Shown here: one piece after another, positions 15,561 to 23,573 of the stretch
Layout of the letters: each line of letters starts with the position of its first letter
Numbering within the stretch: the first letter of the stretch is position 1
Assembly (NCBI RefSeq): GCF_025639805.1
Contig: NZ_CP106735.1
Coordinates: 3,939,501 to 4,003,500, forward strand
Origin: Reichenbachiella carrageenanivorans
GTDB lineage: Bacteria > Bacteroidota > Bacteroidia > Cytophagales > Cyclobacteriaceae
Reading direction: 5' to 3'
DNA: 64,000 nt
Translations under genes and position numbers: made by a program
Notes under the pieces: generated by a model
The model's database searches: none
What the model was told of the DNA's origin: nothing
What the model saw: only the letters and a program-made list of their open reading frames with translations

Positions 15561-17969
15561 TTAGTAAATCTCTGGGTAGCTTTCGGGGTCGACTTCGCTC
15601 ATCATTTCATATACCTTATCAAAGACCGTCTCTACACTAGGCTTTGAGTAATAGTCTCCATCTGACCCATAGGCTGGGCGGTGTTCCTTGGCTGATATAG
15701 TCATCGGTTGGCTATCTAAATATCTGAAACATTCCTGCTCTACCACGAGTTTTTCTAAAATATAAGCCGATGCCCCTCCTGGCACATCTTCGTCAGCTAC
15801 AATCAAACGATTGGTCTTCTTGATGGAAGAAATAATGTTTTGATGTCTATCAAAAGGCAATAACGTTTGCACATCTACAATCTCCACCTGTATGCCATAA
15901 TTAGCCAATTCACTAGCAGCGTCCATCACTATTCTACACATAGAGCCATAAGTCACTATTGTCACATCCGCACCTTCTCTAATGACTTCTGGAATACCTA
16001 GAGGAACTTTAAACTCCCCCACATTGTCAGGCATTCTTTCTTTCAAGCGATATCCATTTAAGCACTCTATCATCAAAGCGGTATCGTCAGATTCCAGCAA
16101 AGTATTATACATCCCTGCTGCTTGCGTCATGTTCCTTGGCACCAGCACATATATTCCACGCAGCGCATTGATAATCATACCCATAGGCGAACCAGAATGC
16201 CATACTCCTTCTAAACGGTGACCTCTAGATCTTATAATCAAAGGCGCCTTTTGTCCTCCTTTCGTCCGGTAATGCAAAGACGCTAAATCGTCAGACAAGG
16301 TCTGCACAGCATACAACAAGTAATCCAAATATTGAATTTCTGCTATCGGGCGTAGGCCTCTAAGTGCTGCTCCAATCCCCTGCCCCATAATAGTAGTCTC
16401 TCGAATCCCTGTATCTGTCACTCTCCACTCACCATATTTCTCCTGCAAGCCAGCAAATCCTTGGTTGACATCACCAATTTTCCCAACATCTTCACCAAAA
16501 GCAAAAACCAACGGATTTCTATGCAATGCCTCGTCAAAACAGGCCTGTAAAACTTCACGCCCATCTACCATTTTGGACTGATCTGAGTATCTGGCAGCCT
16601 CTGTTCCAATCGCCAATGCAGAATACTTCGACTCACTATATAAATGTGATGAATATTCATCATATCTTTTTTCTTCGTTCTTTTTGAGCCAATGAATAAG
16701 TAAATCACGGCTTCTTGAAGGCTCTTGTCTTGTCAACCTTAGTGCTTTTTTAGCACCTCTGGTCATTTCCAACTTGTTGATATTCAGACCTTCTTTCAAA
16801 TTCTTTGCAATAGAAAGCAACTTAGATTTTTCTGCACTACGCTCTGCCACAGTCTCGACCATCCCAATCAGTGAAGCCAAATCCGTATCTATAGCAGCAG
16901 TATATGCTCGCCACGCCTCCATTCTAGCTGTTTTAGCCAATTGCTTTGCTTCATCTTCGATAGCATCTAACTCCTTAGACGTGGCTAGTTTTTCATCCAA
17001 AATCCACTCTCGCATTTTCTTGATACAATCAAACTTGGCCTCCCAGTCTAATCGCTCCTTAGACTTATATCTTTCATGCGAACCTGAAGTAGAATGTCCT
17101 AAAGGTTGGGTCACCTCTAATACATGAACCAACACGGGCACATGTTCATTTCTAGCTATTTTCTCTGCTTTCTCGAAAGTCTTACACAGATCCACATAAT
17201 CCCATCCTCGAGTAGTCATAATCTCAAAGCCATTTTCTTCAGCGGTACGCTGAAGACCCGACAATGCTTTAGAAATACTGCCTTTAGTCGTATGAAATTC
17301 ATTAGGTACTGAGATACCGTATTCGTCGTCCCAAATAGCCATGACCAAAGGAACCTGCAGCACGCCTGCTGCATTCATCGCCTCTAAAAAATGTCCTTCT
17401 GAGGTTGAAGCATTACCTATCGTTCCAAATGCCACTTCATTTCCATTAGCAGAAAATTGCTTGTACTTTTTTAAAGCGGGATTATTTCTGTACAACTTAG
17501 ACGCATACGCCAAACCTAATAATCTAGGCATCTGCCCTGCAGTGCAAGAAATATCTGAACTAGAATTCTTCATCTTAGTCAGGTCTTTCCAATCGCCATT
17601 CTCATCTATCGACCGAGTACCAAAATGTCCATTCATCATCCTTCCTGCAGAAGCAGGTTCGTCCGCTACAGAAGTGTGCGCATATAGCTGAGCAAAAAAT
17701 TGCTGAGAAGTGAGCTCCCCGATCGCCATCATAAAAGTCTGATCACGGTAATATCCCGAACGGAAATCACCGTTACGAAAAACCTTAGCCATAGCTATTT
17801 GAGGCAATTCTTTTCCATCACCAAAAATGCCAAATTTGGCTTTCCCCATAAAAACCTCCTTGCGACCAATGTAACTATCCTCCCTACTTTCTATCGCTAT
17901 TTTATAATCATTTAAAATTTCCTTTTTAGAGGACATGGTACTGGTAGATTTTTCTGAAACTTTCACCAT
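15561..17969 (-). CDS. 2-oxoacid dehydrogenase E1, fused alpha/beta subunits (complete, 802 aa)
   Basis: Thiamine-diphosphate E1 component. Residues about 20-330 form E1-alpha (YRDQTFMMAIGE, TAGQMPRLLGLAYASKLY, the cofactor region TIGNASTSEGHFLEAMNAAG...WDDEYGIS, and the GHSTSGSHERY loop). A helical connector of about 120 residues follows (EAWRAYTAAIDTDLASLIG). Residues about 470-800 are E1-beta (FGEDVGKIGDVNQGFAG, TDTGIRETTIMGQGIGAALRG, VWHSGSPMGM, VTYGSMCRIVMDAA, VADEDVPGGASAY). The cofactor motif differs from the textbook GDG...NN in both fused E1 genes of the window, so this looks like a family feature. The gene is monocistronic and has a strong promoter-like site upstream. Pyruvate or branched-chain 2-oxo acids are the likely substrates; which one is undecided. 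Confidence 0.9.
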   Translation of the reverse strand: MVKVSEKSTSTMSSKKEILNDYKIAIESREDSYIGRKEVFMGKAKFGIFGDGKELPQIAMAKVFRNGDFRSGYYRDQTFMMAIGELTSQQFFAQLYAHTSVADEPASAGRMMNGHFGTRSIDENGDWKDLTKMKNSSSDISCTAGQMPRLLGLAYASKLYRNNPALKKYKQFSANGNEVAFGTIGNASTSEGHFLEAMNAAGVLQVPLVMAIWDDEYGISVPNEFHTTKGSISKALSGLQRTAEENGFEIMTTRGWDYVDLCKTFEKAEKIARNEHVPVLVHVLEVTQPLGHSTSGSHERYKSKERLDWEAKFDCIKKMREWILDEKLATSKELDAIEDEAKQLAKTARMEAWRAYTAAIDTDLASLIGMVETVAERSAEKSKLLSIAKNLKEGLNINKLEMTRGAKKALRLTRQEPSRSRDLLIHWLKKNEEKRYDEYSSHLYSESKYSALAIGTEAARYSDQSKMVDGREVLQACFDEALHRNPLVFAFGEDVGKIGDVNQGFAGLQEKYGEWRVTDTGIRETTIMGQGIGAALRGLRPIAEIQYLDYLLYAVQTLSDDLASLHYRTKGGQKAPLIIRSRGHRLEGVWHSGSPMGMIINALRGIYVLVPRNMTQAAGMYNTLLESDDTALMIECLNGYRLKERMPDNVGEFKVPLGIPEVIREGADVTIVTYGSMCRIVMDAASELANYGIQVEIVDVQTLLPFDRHQNIISSIKKTNRLIVADEDVPGGASAYILEKLVVEQECFRYLDSQPMTISAKEHRPAYGSDGDYYSKPSVETVFDKVYEMMSEVDPESYPEIY

Positions 17970-18014
17970 TTGAAGTTAAGATTTTTAGGACGATTTTAAA
18001 AGAACCCTACTCCA

Positions 18015-18045
18015 CAAATTTAATAAAGACACCACATCATTCAAA
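18015..18045 (-). promoter_or_regulatory. Bacteroidetes-type promoter of the E1 fusion gene
   Basis: On the minus strand TTTG (18042-18045), exactly 19 nt, then TAAATTTG (18015-18022). This matches the housekeeping TTTG-N19-TAnnTTTG consensus in full. Transcription would begin near 18008, giving a leader of about 39 nt. Confidence 0.65.
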
Positions 18046-18114
18046 TACTTTTAATAAGATTACAAAATAATATTATATTTGAAGCAAATAAAAAAGACTA
18101 AACAGAATATAATT

Positions 18115-18218
18115 TGGATAAATTAAATTATCCATATTGAATCAAATAAAAATTTAGTTTTTTAAAATTTAAATTTCTATCCCTGAGTCGGAACGTCAAA
18201 TTATATTTCGAATCAGGG
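18115..18218. repeat. two inverted repeats upstream of ald
   Basis: First repeat: TGGATAA (18115-18121), six bases, TTATCCA (18128-18134), perfect 7-bp arms. Second: CCCTGAGTCG (18181-18190) and CGAATCAGGG (18209-18218), 9 of 10 positions pairing across an 18-base loop, about 70 bp before the ald ATG. Either could be an operator; the second could also fold in the ald leader RNA. Confidence 0.4.
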
Positions 18219-18286
18219 GCCAGGTGTAGTATATTATAAATAACAATTATTGTCGTACATTTTATTGTAGTTAAACAATTTATGCC

Positions 18287-19399
18287 ATGATTATCGGAGT
18301 ACCCAAAGAGATTAAAAACAACGAAAACCGTGTGGCATTGACCCCTTCTGGAGTGAAGGAACTCAAAAAACACGGACATCAAGTATTTGTGCAAATGACA
18401 GCCGGTGATGGCAGTGGATTTGCAGACGAGGAATACGCCAATGTAGGTGCAGAACTTTTGCCTACCATCGAGGAAGTTTACAGCAAGGCCGAAATGATCG
18501 TAAAGGTCAAAGAACCCATAGAGGCAGAATACAAGTTGATCAAAAAAGATCAATTGGTTTTCACTTATTTTCATTTTGCTTCACACGAGCCCCTAACCAG
18601 AGCCATGATAGATAGCAAATCAGTTTGTCTAGCTTACGAAACAGTAGAGAAGGCCGACAGGTCTCTTCCACTCCTAGTACCTATGTCGGAAGTAGCTGGT
18701 CGAATGTCGATCCAGCAAGGTGCCAAATACCTAGAGAAACCACTCAAAGGCAGGGGCATACTACTTGGCGGCGTACCAGGTGTACGCCCTGCCAAAGTCA
18801 TGATCCTTGGAGGAGGTATCGTAGGAACAGAAGCTGCTAAAATGGCTGCTGGCATGGGCGCGGACGTCACAATCTTAGACTTAAGCCTTCCAAGACTTAG
18901 GTATCTTGACGATGTGATGCCTGCTAATGTAAAGACTTTGATGTCTAGCGAATATAACATTAGAGAGATGATCACCGATCATGATTTAATTATTGGTGCC
19001 GTATTGATCCCAGGAGCCAAAGCCCCCAAATTAATCACAAGAGACATGCTAAAAGACATGAGACCTGGGACAGTATTAGTAGATGTAGCCGTAGACCAAG
19101 GTGGTTGCTTTGAGACGACAAAACCTACAACGCATCAAGACCCTATCTACATCATAGACGACGTGGTACACTACAGCGTCGCCAATATGCCAGGCGCTGT
19201 CCCATACACTTCTACTCTAGCGCTTACCAATGCTACTTTGCCATATGCCATACAGTTGGCAAACAAAGGTTGGGAAAAAGCATGCAAAGAAAGCAATGAA
19301 CTGAAACTAGGGTTGAATATAATTAAAGGAGATGTGGTGTACAAAGCCGTATCAGACGCCTTCAATCTCCCATATACTCCATTAGAGAAGTATATTTAG
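18287..19399 (+). CDS. ald: alanine dehydrogenase
   Basis: 370-residue NAD-dependent enzyme interconverting alanine with pyruvate and ammonia. Family motifs: N-terminal IIGVPKEIKNNENRVALTP (substrate Arg), VKVKEP with the conserved Lys, FTYFHFASH with His, CLAYETVE, PMSEVAGRMSIQQGA, and the Rossmann NAD site ILGGGIVGTEAAKMAAGMG. The C-terminal NMPGAVPYTSTLALTNATLPY is also typical. Length is exactly that of the family. It is divergent from the E1 fusion, which uses the same metabolite if that E1 is a pyruvate dehydrogenase. The stop codon overlaps the convergent HSDR_N gene by 4 bp. Confidence 0.97.
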   Translation: MIIGVPKEIKNNENRVALTPSGVKELKKHGHQVFVQMTAGDGSGFADEEYANVGAELLPTIEEVYSKAEMIVKVKEPIEAEYKLIKKDQLVFTYFHFASHEPLTRAMIDSKSVCLAYETVEKADRSLPLLVPMSEVAGRMSIQQGAKYLEKPLKGRGILLGGVPGVRPAKVMILGGGIVGTEAAKMAAGMGADVTILDLSLPRLRYLDDVMPANVKTLMSSEYNIREMITDHDLIIGAVLIPGAKAPKLITRDMLKDMRPGTVLVDVAVDQGGCFETTKPTTHQDPIYIIDDVVHYSVANMPGAVPYTSTLALTNATLPYAIQLANKGWEKACKESNELKLGLNIIKGDVVYKAVSDAFNLPYTPLEKYI

Positions 19400-19848
19400 T
19401 TTTGATAAACCGGAATCTTCTCTACGAATTGGAAGGTTCCGGTTTTTAATTCCTGCTCACAACAAAAATGATCTAACCCATTAGTAATCACTAAGTACCG
19501 AGCCTTCAAAGTTTGATTATAAATAGCCGCCTGCTGAAAAGTGTCATTAGATATTTTCACTTCTGGTGCTTTACATTCCACCACCATCAATGGTTGCCCC
19601 AAATTGTCATATGCCACTATATCAGGTCGTTTTTTCAATTTATTGTATTTGATTTCAAATTCTGTCCTAAGCAGTGATTTAGGATACCCTAGATGAACAT
19701 TTAAGAATTTTAAGAAATGCTGACGCACCCACTCTTCAGGAGTAAGCAGCACATACTTTTTTCTAAATTCATCCCAAATAGCTCTCCCTTTTTCTGTCTC
19801 TTTTACTCTGAATTGAAACTTGGGAAGATTCAATTCTTCCATATTCAT
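19396..19848 (-). CDS. orphan type I restriction HsdR N-terminal-like (HSDR_N) nuclease-fold protein
   Basis: 150-residue stand-alone domain resembling the N-terminal nuclease region of type I restriction R subunits. The PD-(D/E)XK core is visible: RTEFEIKYNKLKKRPDIVAY (Asp), then LMVVECKAP (E-x-K), then the helix with QAAIYNQTLKARYLVITNG. A preceding helical segment (TPEEWVRQHFLKFL) is typical of the phylum's small version. There is no helicase, methylase or specificity gene nearby, so it is not part of a type I system here. It is conserved in many Bacteroidetes as a single gene (my recollection); role unknown. Overlaps the ald stop by 4 bp. Confidence 0.8.
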   Translation of the reverse strand: MNMEELNLPKFQFRVKETEKGRAIWDEFRKKYVLLTPEEWVRQHFLKFLNVHLGYPKSLLRTEFEIKYNKLKKRPDIVAYDNLGQPLMVVECKAPEVKISNDTFQQAAIYNQTLKARYLVITNGLDHFCCEQELKTGTFQFVEKIPVYQN

Positions 19849-19976
19849 CGGTCATTTAATTGTCAATATTAATACAATTCAAGTACATTTAATCAAACCA
19901 AGTCATAAACGAAGAAAGTTATATTACGTAAAACACGGACATACTTTCAACAAACAATCAAGTACACAACCCCGAT

Positions 19977-20750
19977 ATGAAAACAAAAAAAGAAATAGTA
20001 GACAATTGGCTTCCCAGATATACTGGCGTAGAATTGGAAGACTTTTCAGAATACATCCTTCTCACAAATTTCTCTAACTACGTTGAAATATTCGCTGAAA
20101 AATTTGGCGTAGAAGTAGCTGGAGCAGACAAGCCTATGCAATCAGCCACTGCCAACAATATTACCATCATTAATTTTGGAATGGGTAGTGCTATGGCTGC
20201 TACAGTAATGGATCTACTCTCTGCCATCTCACCAAAAGCAGTCCTTTTTCTAGGAAAATGTGGAGGATTGAAGAAAAAAACTCAATTGGGAGATCTCATC
20301 TTGCCTATAGCAGCCATTCGAGGGGAAGGTACATCCAACGATTACTTACCTATAGAAATACCTGCTTTGCCTTCCTTCCGGCTGCAACGAGCCGTTTCCT
20401 CTATGATCAAAAAACATGAATTGGACTACTGGACGGGCACTGTATACACCACTAATAGGCGCGTATGGGAACACGACCGTAAATTCAAAAAGTACTTGAG
20501 GAAAATACGAGCAATGGGTGTAGATATGGAGACTGCCACTCTTTTTACTGTTGGATTTATCAATGAAATCCCTAGAGGCGCCTTACTCTTAGTATCAGAC
20601 AATCCCATGACACCTGCTGGTGTAAAAACAGATGCCTCAGACAAAAAAGTCACTTCTCACTTTGTAGACAAGCACATTCAAGTAGGTATTGACTCACTAC
20701 TGGAGCTCTACAACTCAGGAGATTCTGTCAAGCACATGAGGTTTGACTAA
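19977..20750 (+). CDS. amn: AMP nucleosidase
   Basis: 257-residue nucleoside phosphorylase-fold enzyme, of the shorter Bacteroidetes type that lacks the N-terminal domain of the E. coli protein; it would cleave AMP to adenine and ribose-5-phosphate. Motifs: TIINFGMGSAMAATVMDLL, the phosphorylase signature VLFLGKCGGLKKKTQLGDLI, AAIRGEGTSNDYLP, AMGVDMETATLFTVGF (catalytic-site MET) and LLLVSDNPMTPAGVKT with the catalytic Asp. The convergent UMF1 transporter gene overlaps its last 23 bp. Confidence 0.9.
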   Translation: MKTKKEIVDNWLPRYTGVELEDFSEYILLTNFSNYVEIFAEKFGVEVAGADKPMQSATANNITIINFGMGSAMAATVMDLLSAISPKAVLFLGKCGGLKKKTQLGDLILPIAAIRGEGTSNDYLPIEIPALPSFRLQRAVSSMIKKHELDYWTGTVYTTNRRVWEHDRKFKKYLRKIRAMGVDMETATLFTVGFINEIPRGALLLVSDNPMTPAGVKTDASDKKVTSHFVDKHIQVGIDSLLELYNSGDSVKHMRFD

Positions 20751-22026
20751 TTCTATGGACTTTGGAATAAAGCAAAAGCCCTACCGACACGACGAAGAAT
20801 AGCATTAGAGCAATGGTGCTATTCCTCATTGACCCTGTAAGGTGTTCGATAAAACCAAAAGAAAACGTACCTACTACAATTGATAGCTTTTCCACGACAT
20901 CATAAAAACTAAAATAAGAAGTGTTATCAATCGTCTCTTTAGGAATCAACTTAGAGAAAGTGGATCTTGACATAGATTGAATTCCTCCCATAACAAGACC
21001 AACCACCACAGCCAATCCATAAAACTGAAATTCTGTCTGAAGCACATACGCATATCCACATATACCAATCCAAATCATAAGCATAATTAATATGGAAATA
21101 CCATTGCTGAATTTCTTTGATAATGCAGCAAATAGATAAGCTCCTGCAATGGCCACAATCTGAATAATCGTAATAGTAATAATGAGTTTAGATGCTTCCA
21201 ACCGCAATTCCTTTTCCCCAAAAATAGCTGCCAAGTGCATGACAGTCTGCACTCCCGCACTATAAAAGAAGAAAGCCAACAGATAGACTTTCATCATTTT
21301 CAATTCTTTTAGCGAATGAAAAACAATTTTAAGTTCCTTCACTCCTTTCCAAAACAAACTTTCATCTTTCTTCTTTCTGTCCTTATTATCAGGCAGGTAG
21401 TAAAAGCTATACTGAGCAAAACCAAACCACCAAATACCTACAAGCAAAAATGAAATGCGTACAGCATCGGATTTAGCACTGAGGCCTAATGGCACATGAA
21501 ATTGCACCAATGCAAAGCTCACTAACAGCAACAATACACTTCCTATATAACCATAAGCATAACCTTTAGCGCTCAGCTTATCATACTCACTTGCAGAAGA
21601 TATCTCTGGTAAATATGAATTGTAAAACACCAAACTTCCTGAATAGCCTATACCAGCTAAAACAGAACAAATAACCCCATATTCTACATTTTCACCACGA
21701 AACCAAAATAAACCAGCTGTAGATACCGAACCTATATAGGTAAATAACCTTAGAAAGAATTTCTTTTTTCCGCCATAATCTGCCATTCCAGAAAGCCATG
21801 GAGAAATAAAAGCCACAATCAAAAAGGCTACCGACACTGCGTAAGAATAAAGCACAGAATTAATCACCTCTACACCAAAGAAACGCACTGTTTCAGAATC
21901 AAAAGCACTGCGCGTAGCACCGTTGAAATAGATAGGAAATAAAGTAGAGGAAATAACCAGCAAGTAGGCTGAATTGGCCCAGTCATACATACACCAGGCG
22001 TTCTGTGTTTTTTTCGTTTGGTTCAT
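20728..22026 (-). CDS. UMF1-family MFS transporter
   Basis: 432 residues from the ATG at 22026; a TTG 12 bp further upstream is less likely. About twelve membrane segments. The N-terminal NAWCMYDWANSAYLLVISS with YDWANSAY is the hallmark of the UMF1/Atg22-like group of the major facilitator superfamily, for which amino-acid or metabolite efflux is suggested but substrates are generally unknown in bacteria. Further conserved parts: FISPWLSGMADYGGKKKFF and GGIQSMSRSTFSKLIPKE. It is convergent with amn, sharing 23 bp, and its start faces the exbBD operon terminator. Confidence 0.85.
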   Translation of the reverse strand: MNQTKKTQNAWCMYDWANSAYLLVISSTLFPIYFNGATRSAFDSETVRFFGVEVINSVLYSYAVSVAFLIVAFISPWLSGMADYGGKKKFFLRLFTYIGSVSTAGLFWFRGENVEYGVICSVLAGIGYSGSLVFYNSYLPEISSASEYDKLSAKGYAYGYIGSVLLLLVSFALVQFHVPLGLSAKSDAVRISFLLVGIWWFGFAQYSFYYLPDNKDRKKKDESLFWKGVKELKIVFHSLKELKMMKVYLLAFFFYSAGVQTVMHLAAIFGEKELRLEASKLIITITIIQIVAIAGAYLFAALSKKFSNGISILIMLMIWIGICGYAYVLQTEFQFYGLAVVVGLVMGGIQSMSRSTFSKLIPKETIDNTSYFSFYDVVEKLSIVVGTFSFGFIEHLTGSMRNSTIALMLFFVVSVGLLLYSKVHRISQTSCA

Positions 22027-22063
22027 AGGATCAAGCAACCCTGACAGGGTTCATGGGTTGGAC

Positions 22064-22096
22064 AAAAAAAAGGCCTCGATAAATCGAGACCTTTTT
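22064..22096 (-). terminator. intrinsic terminator of the exbB-exbD operon
   Basis: AGGCCTCGAT (22071-22080) pairs with ATCGAGACCT (22083-22092) with one mismatch. On the minus strand it is followed by an 8-base U run (A tract 22064-22071), and on the plus strand by TTTTT. It lies 26 bp after the last exbD stop. Confidence 0.85.
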
Positions 22097-22117
22097 ATAT
22101 TATTAAAGATTAGTAAG

Positions 22118-22576
22118 TTAATCAACTCTCTTCGAAGAACTGTAAAGTACTTTTCTCGCATTTGCTTCTTTAAACTCCTGCTGAACGTCAGTTACGATAC
22201 CCATTTTAGCATCTATATCTACTTTCATAGACATGGTAATCTGATCTCTTTCTACTTCACTCAATTTATCCTTCTCTTGGTTTACAAACCTAACCACATC
22301 CTTCACTTCAATAAACACGTCATTGACTTGAATTTTAGGCTGAACACCGTATACGGCTGTTCTCTTAGGTTTACCAATATAAATGTAGCTCACCAACGAT
22401 TTTCGTTCCAATTTACTCAACTGAGTAGATTTAGGAAGCTTCTGCTCCACCATGATTGTTGTCTCTCTCAATACGGTTGTCACCATAAAGAAAAACAACA
22501 ACATAAAGATAATATCTGGTAATGCAGCTGTTGGAATTTCCTGAGTAGTTCCTGAACTTTTCTTAAACTTTGCCAT
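22118..22576 (-). CDS. exbD: ExbD-type biopolymer transport protein (second copy)
   Basis: 152-residue ExbD/TolR protein of a proton-driven energy transducer. A short cytoplasmic tail is followed by a single membrane helix with the essential Asp (TAALPDIIFMLLFFFMVTTVLRE) and a periplasmic domain (IYIGKPKRTAVYGVQPKIQV, VKDVVRFVNQEKDKLSE, MKVDIDAKMGIVTDVQQEF). Together with ExbB it would couple the proton gradient to a TonB-type protein, energising outer-membrane transporters. It is last in the exbB-X-exbD-exbD operon, 1 bp after the first exbD, and ends before a strong terminator. Confidence 0.92.
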   Translation of the reverse strand: MAKFKKSSGTTQEIPTAALPDIIFMLLFFFMVTTVLRETTIMVEQKLPKSTQLSKLERKSLVSYIYIGKPKRTAVYGVQPKIQVNDVFIEVKDVVRFVNQEKDKLSEVERDQITMSMKVDIDAKMGIVTDVQQEFKEANARKVLYSSSKRVD

Positions 22577-22577
22577 A

Positions 22578-23219
22578 TCAACCTCCTATTTTATTTGGTT
22601 CAGCAATAGATATCGCTCTAGGAATACCCGATCGCGCTTTGTCGTACATTTCTTTTTGCTCAGGATCTTTTTTATCCAATTGCAAAAATTCTTCTGCCGT
22701 TATCCCCACTCGCTCGCCGTATATTTCATTGTAAGCAGCATTGACTTCATCCAATACACGAATGTATAATTCATAACTGGTACCTCTATCTGCTTTGAAT
22801 GAAACTACTGCTTTGCCAGGCTCATCCGAAGAACTTGCACTTCTACCACTTGAGTTTACATGCTTACGCAATGTAGCTGGAAGCTGGTTATACAAGTTTC
22901 TTCCGTCAGCTGACGGTTTACCAAAGTTCAAGACAAAGTCTTTCACCATTGGTCTGAGTTTCGTAACGTCTCTCATAGGCTCATCTTCTACAAGCAATTG
23001 GTCATTAGAGTTAGCCAATATCTTGAAGATATTCCTATCGTGCATTTTTATATCTGTCTCCGGCTCATTAGGATCCGGTTTCGGAGGCAAAAGCATCGCT
23101 ATTCCTTTGTCATTTGCAATCGTGGTCGTAACCAAGAAGAAAATCAACAAAAGAAAGGCAATATCCGCCATCGAACCCGAGTTTACCTCGGCCGCAGGTC
23201 TATTTTTACCTTTCGCCAT
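22578..23219 (-). CDS. exbD: ExbD-type biopolymer transport protein (first copy, long)
   Basis: 213 residues, longer than typical ExbD (about 140). The membrane helix carries the proton-path Asp in SGSMADIAFLLLIFFLVTTT. The periplasmic part has a Pro-rich linker (LLPPKPDPNEPETDIKMHDR) and then the ExbD domain with an extra low-complexity stretch (NSSGRSASSSDEPGKA) followed by VVSFKADRGTSYELYIRVLDEV. Second ExbD genes of different length in one operon are common in Bacteroidetes and probably form a heteromeric channel with ExbB. Starts 4 bp after the small membrane protein gene. Confidence 0.92.
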   Translation of the reverse strand: MAKGKNRPAAEVNSGSMADIAFLLLIFFLVTTTIANDKGIAMLLPPKPDPNEPETDIKMHDRNIFKILANSNDQLLVEDEPMRDVTKLRPMVKDFVLNFGKPSADGRNLYNQLPATLRKHVNSSGRSASSSDEPGKAVVSFKADRGTSYELYIRVLDEVNAAYNEIYGERVGITAEEFLQLDKKDPEQKEMYDKARSGIPRAISIAEPNKIGG

Positions 23220-23223
23220 ATTT

Positions 23224-23547
23224 TTATTTTACTGCTTTAGAAACTTCTGTAAAAACAATTCCGCAAAGTGCACCTATGATCAAAATGTACATCATAGTCA
23301 ACAATCCTCCGATAAATTTAGATAGACCTTCGTCTACACCTAGTTCAAGAGCGGAAGCCGTCACTTCAGATCCGGCCAATGCATATGAGATCCCAAAAAC
23401 TACAACCAATGCTAAAACGCCTGCGCCAGCTTTAGTCAAAGATTTCGGATCACTTACTGAATTTATTATTGGAAAGACAATCGCAGCTAATCCTGCTAGG
23501 ATCGTCAATGTGTATGACACATATAATGCTATATCTATAGAATCCAT
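23224..23547 (-). CDS. small membrane protein of the exbBD operon
   Basis: 107 residues with three predicted membrane helices: ALYVSYTLTILAGLAAIVFP, AGAGVLALVVVFGISYALAG, and GLLTMMYILIIGALCGIVF. It lies between exbB and the first exbD in the same direction, 26 bp after exbB and 4 bp before exbD. A small membrane protein at this place is, from memory, conserved in this phylum's operon, but its role in the proton channel is not known. No catalytic motif. Confidence 0.75.
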   Translation of the reverse strand: MDSIDIALYVSYTLTILAGLAAIVFPIINSVSDPKSLTKAGAGVLALVVVFGISYALAGSEVTASALELGVDEGLSKFIGGLLTMMYILIIGALCGIVFTEVSKAVK

Positions 23548-23573
23548 ATCTCTTTCTTTTTTAAGTGAAAATC

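Larger units (their letters stand above)
17970..18286. other. divergent intergenic region between the E1 fusion and ald
   Basis: 317 bp, very AT-rich, no gene. It holds the E1 promoter candidate (18015-18045) and two inverted repeats on the ald side (18115-18134 and 18181-18218). No convincing -33/-7 pair was found for ald. Confidence 0.7.

Noticed and set aside
15561-17969. Possible loss of the thiamine cofactor motif (GNA...WDD instead of GDG...NN) as a sign of inactivation
   Set aside because: Both fused E1 genes in the window depart from the textbook motif in this place, and all other active-site regions are intact, so it looks like a family variant.
18128-18574. A 148-codon minus-strand frame in the E1/ald region
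   Set aside because: It overlaps the ald coding sequence by nearly 290 bases and has an irregular, random-looking composition.
21486-21504. TGGCAC followed by TTGCA with six bases between
   Set aside because: The spacing is one base too long for a sigma-54 promoter and it lies inside the UMF1 transporter coding sequence.
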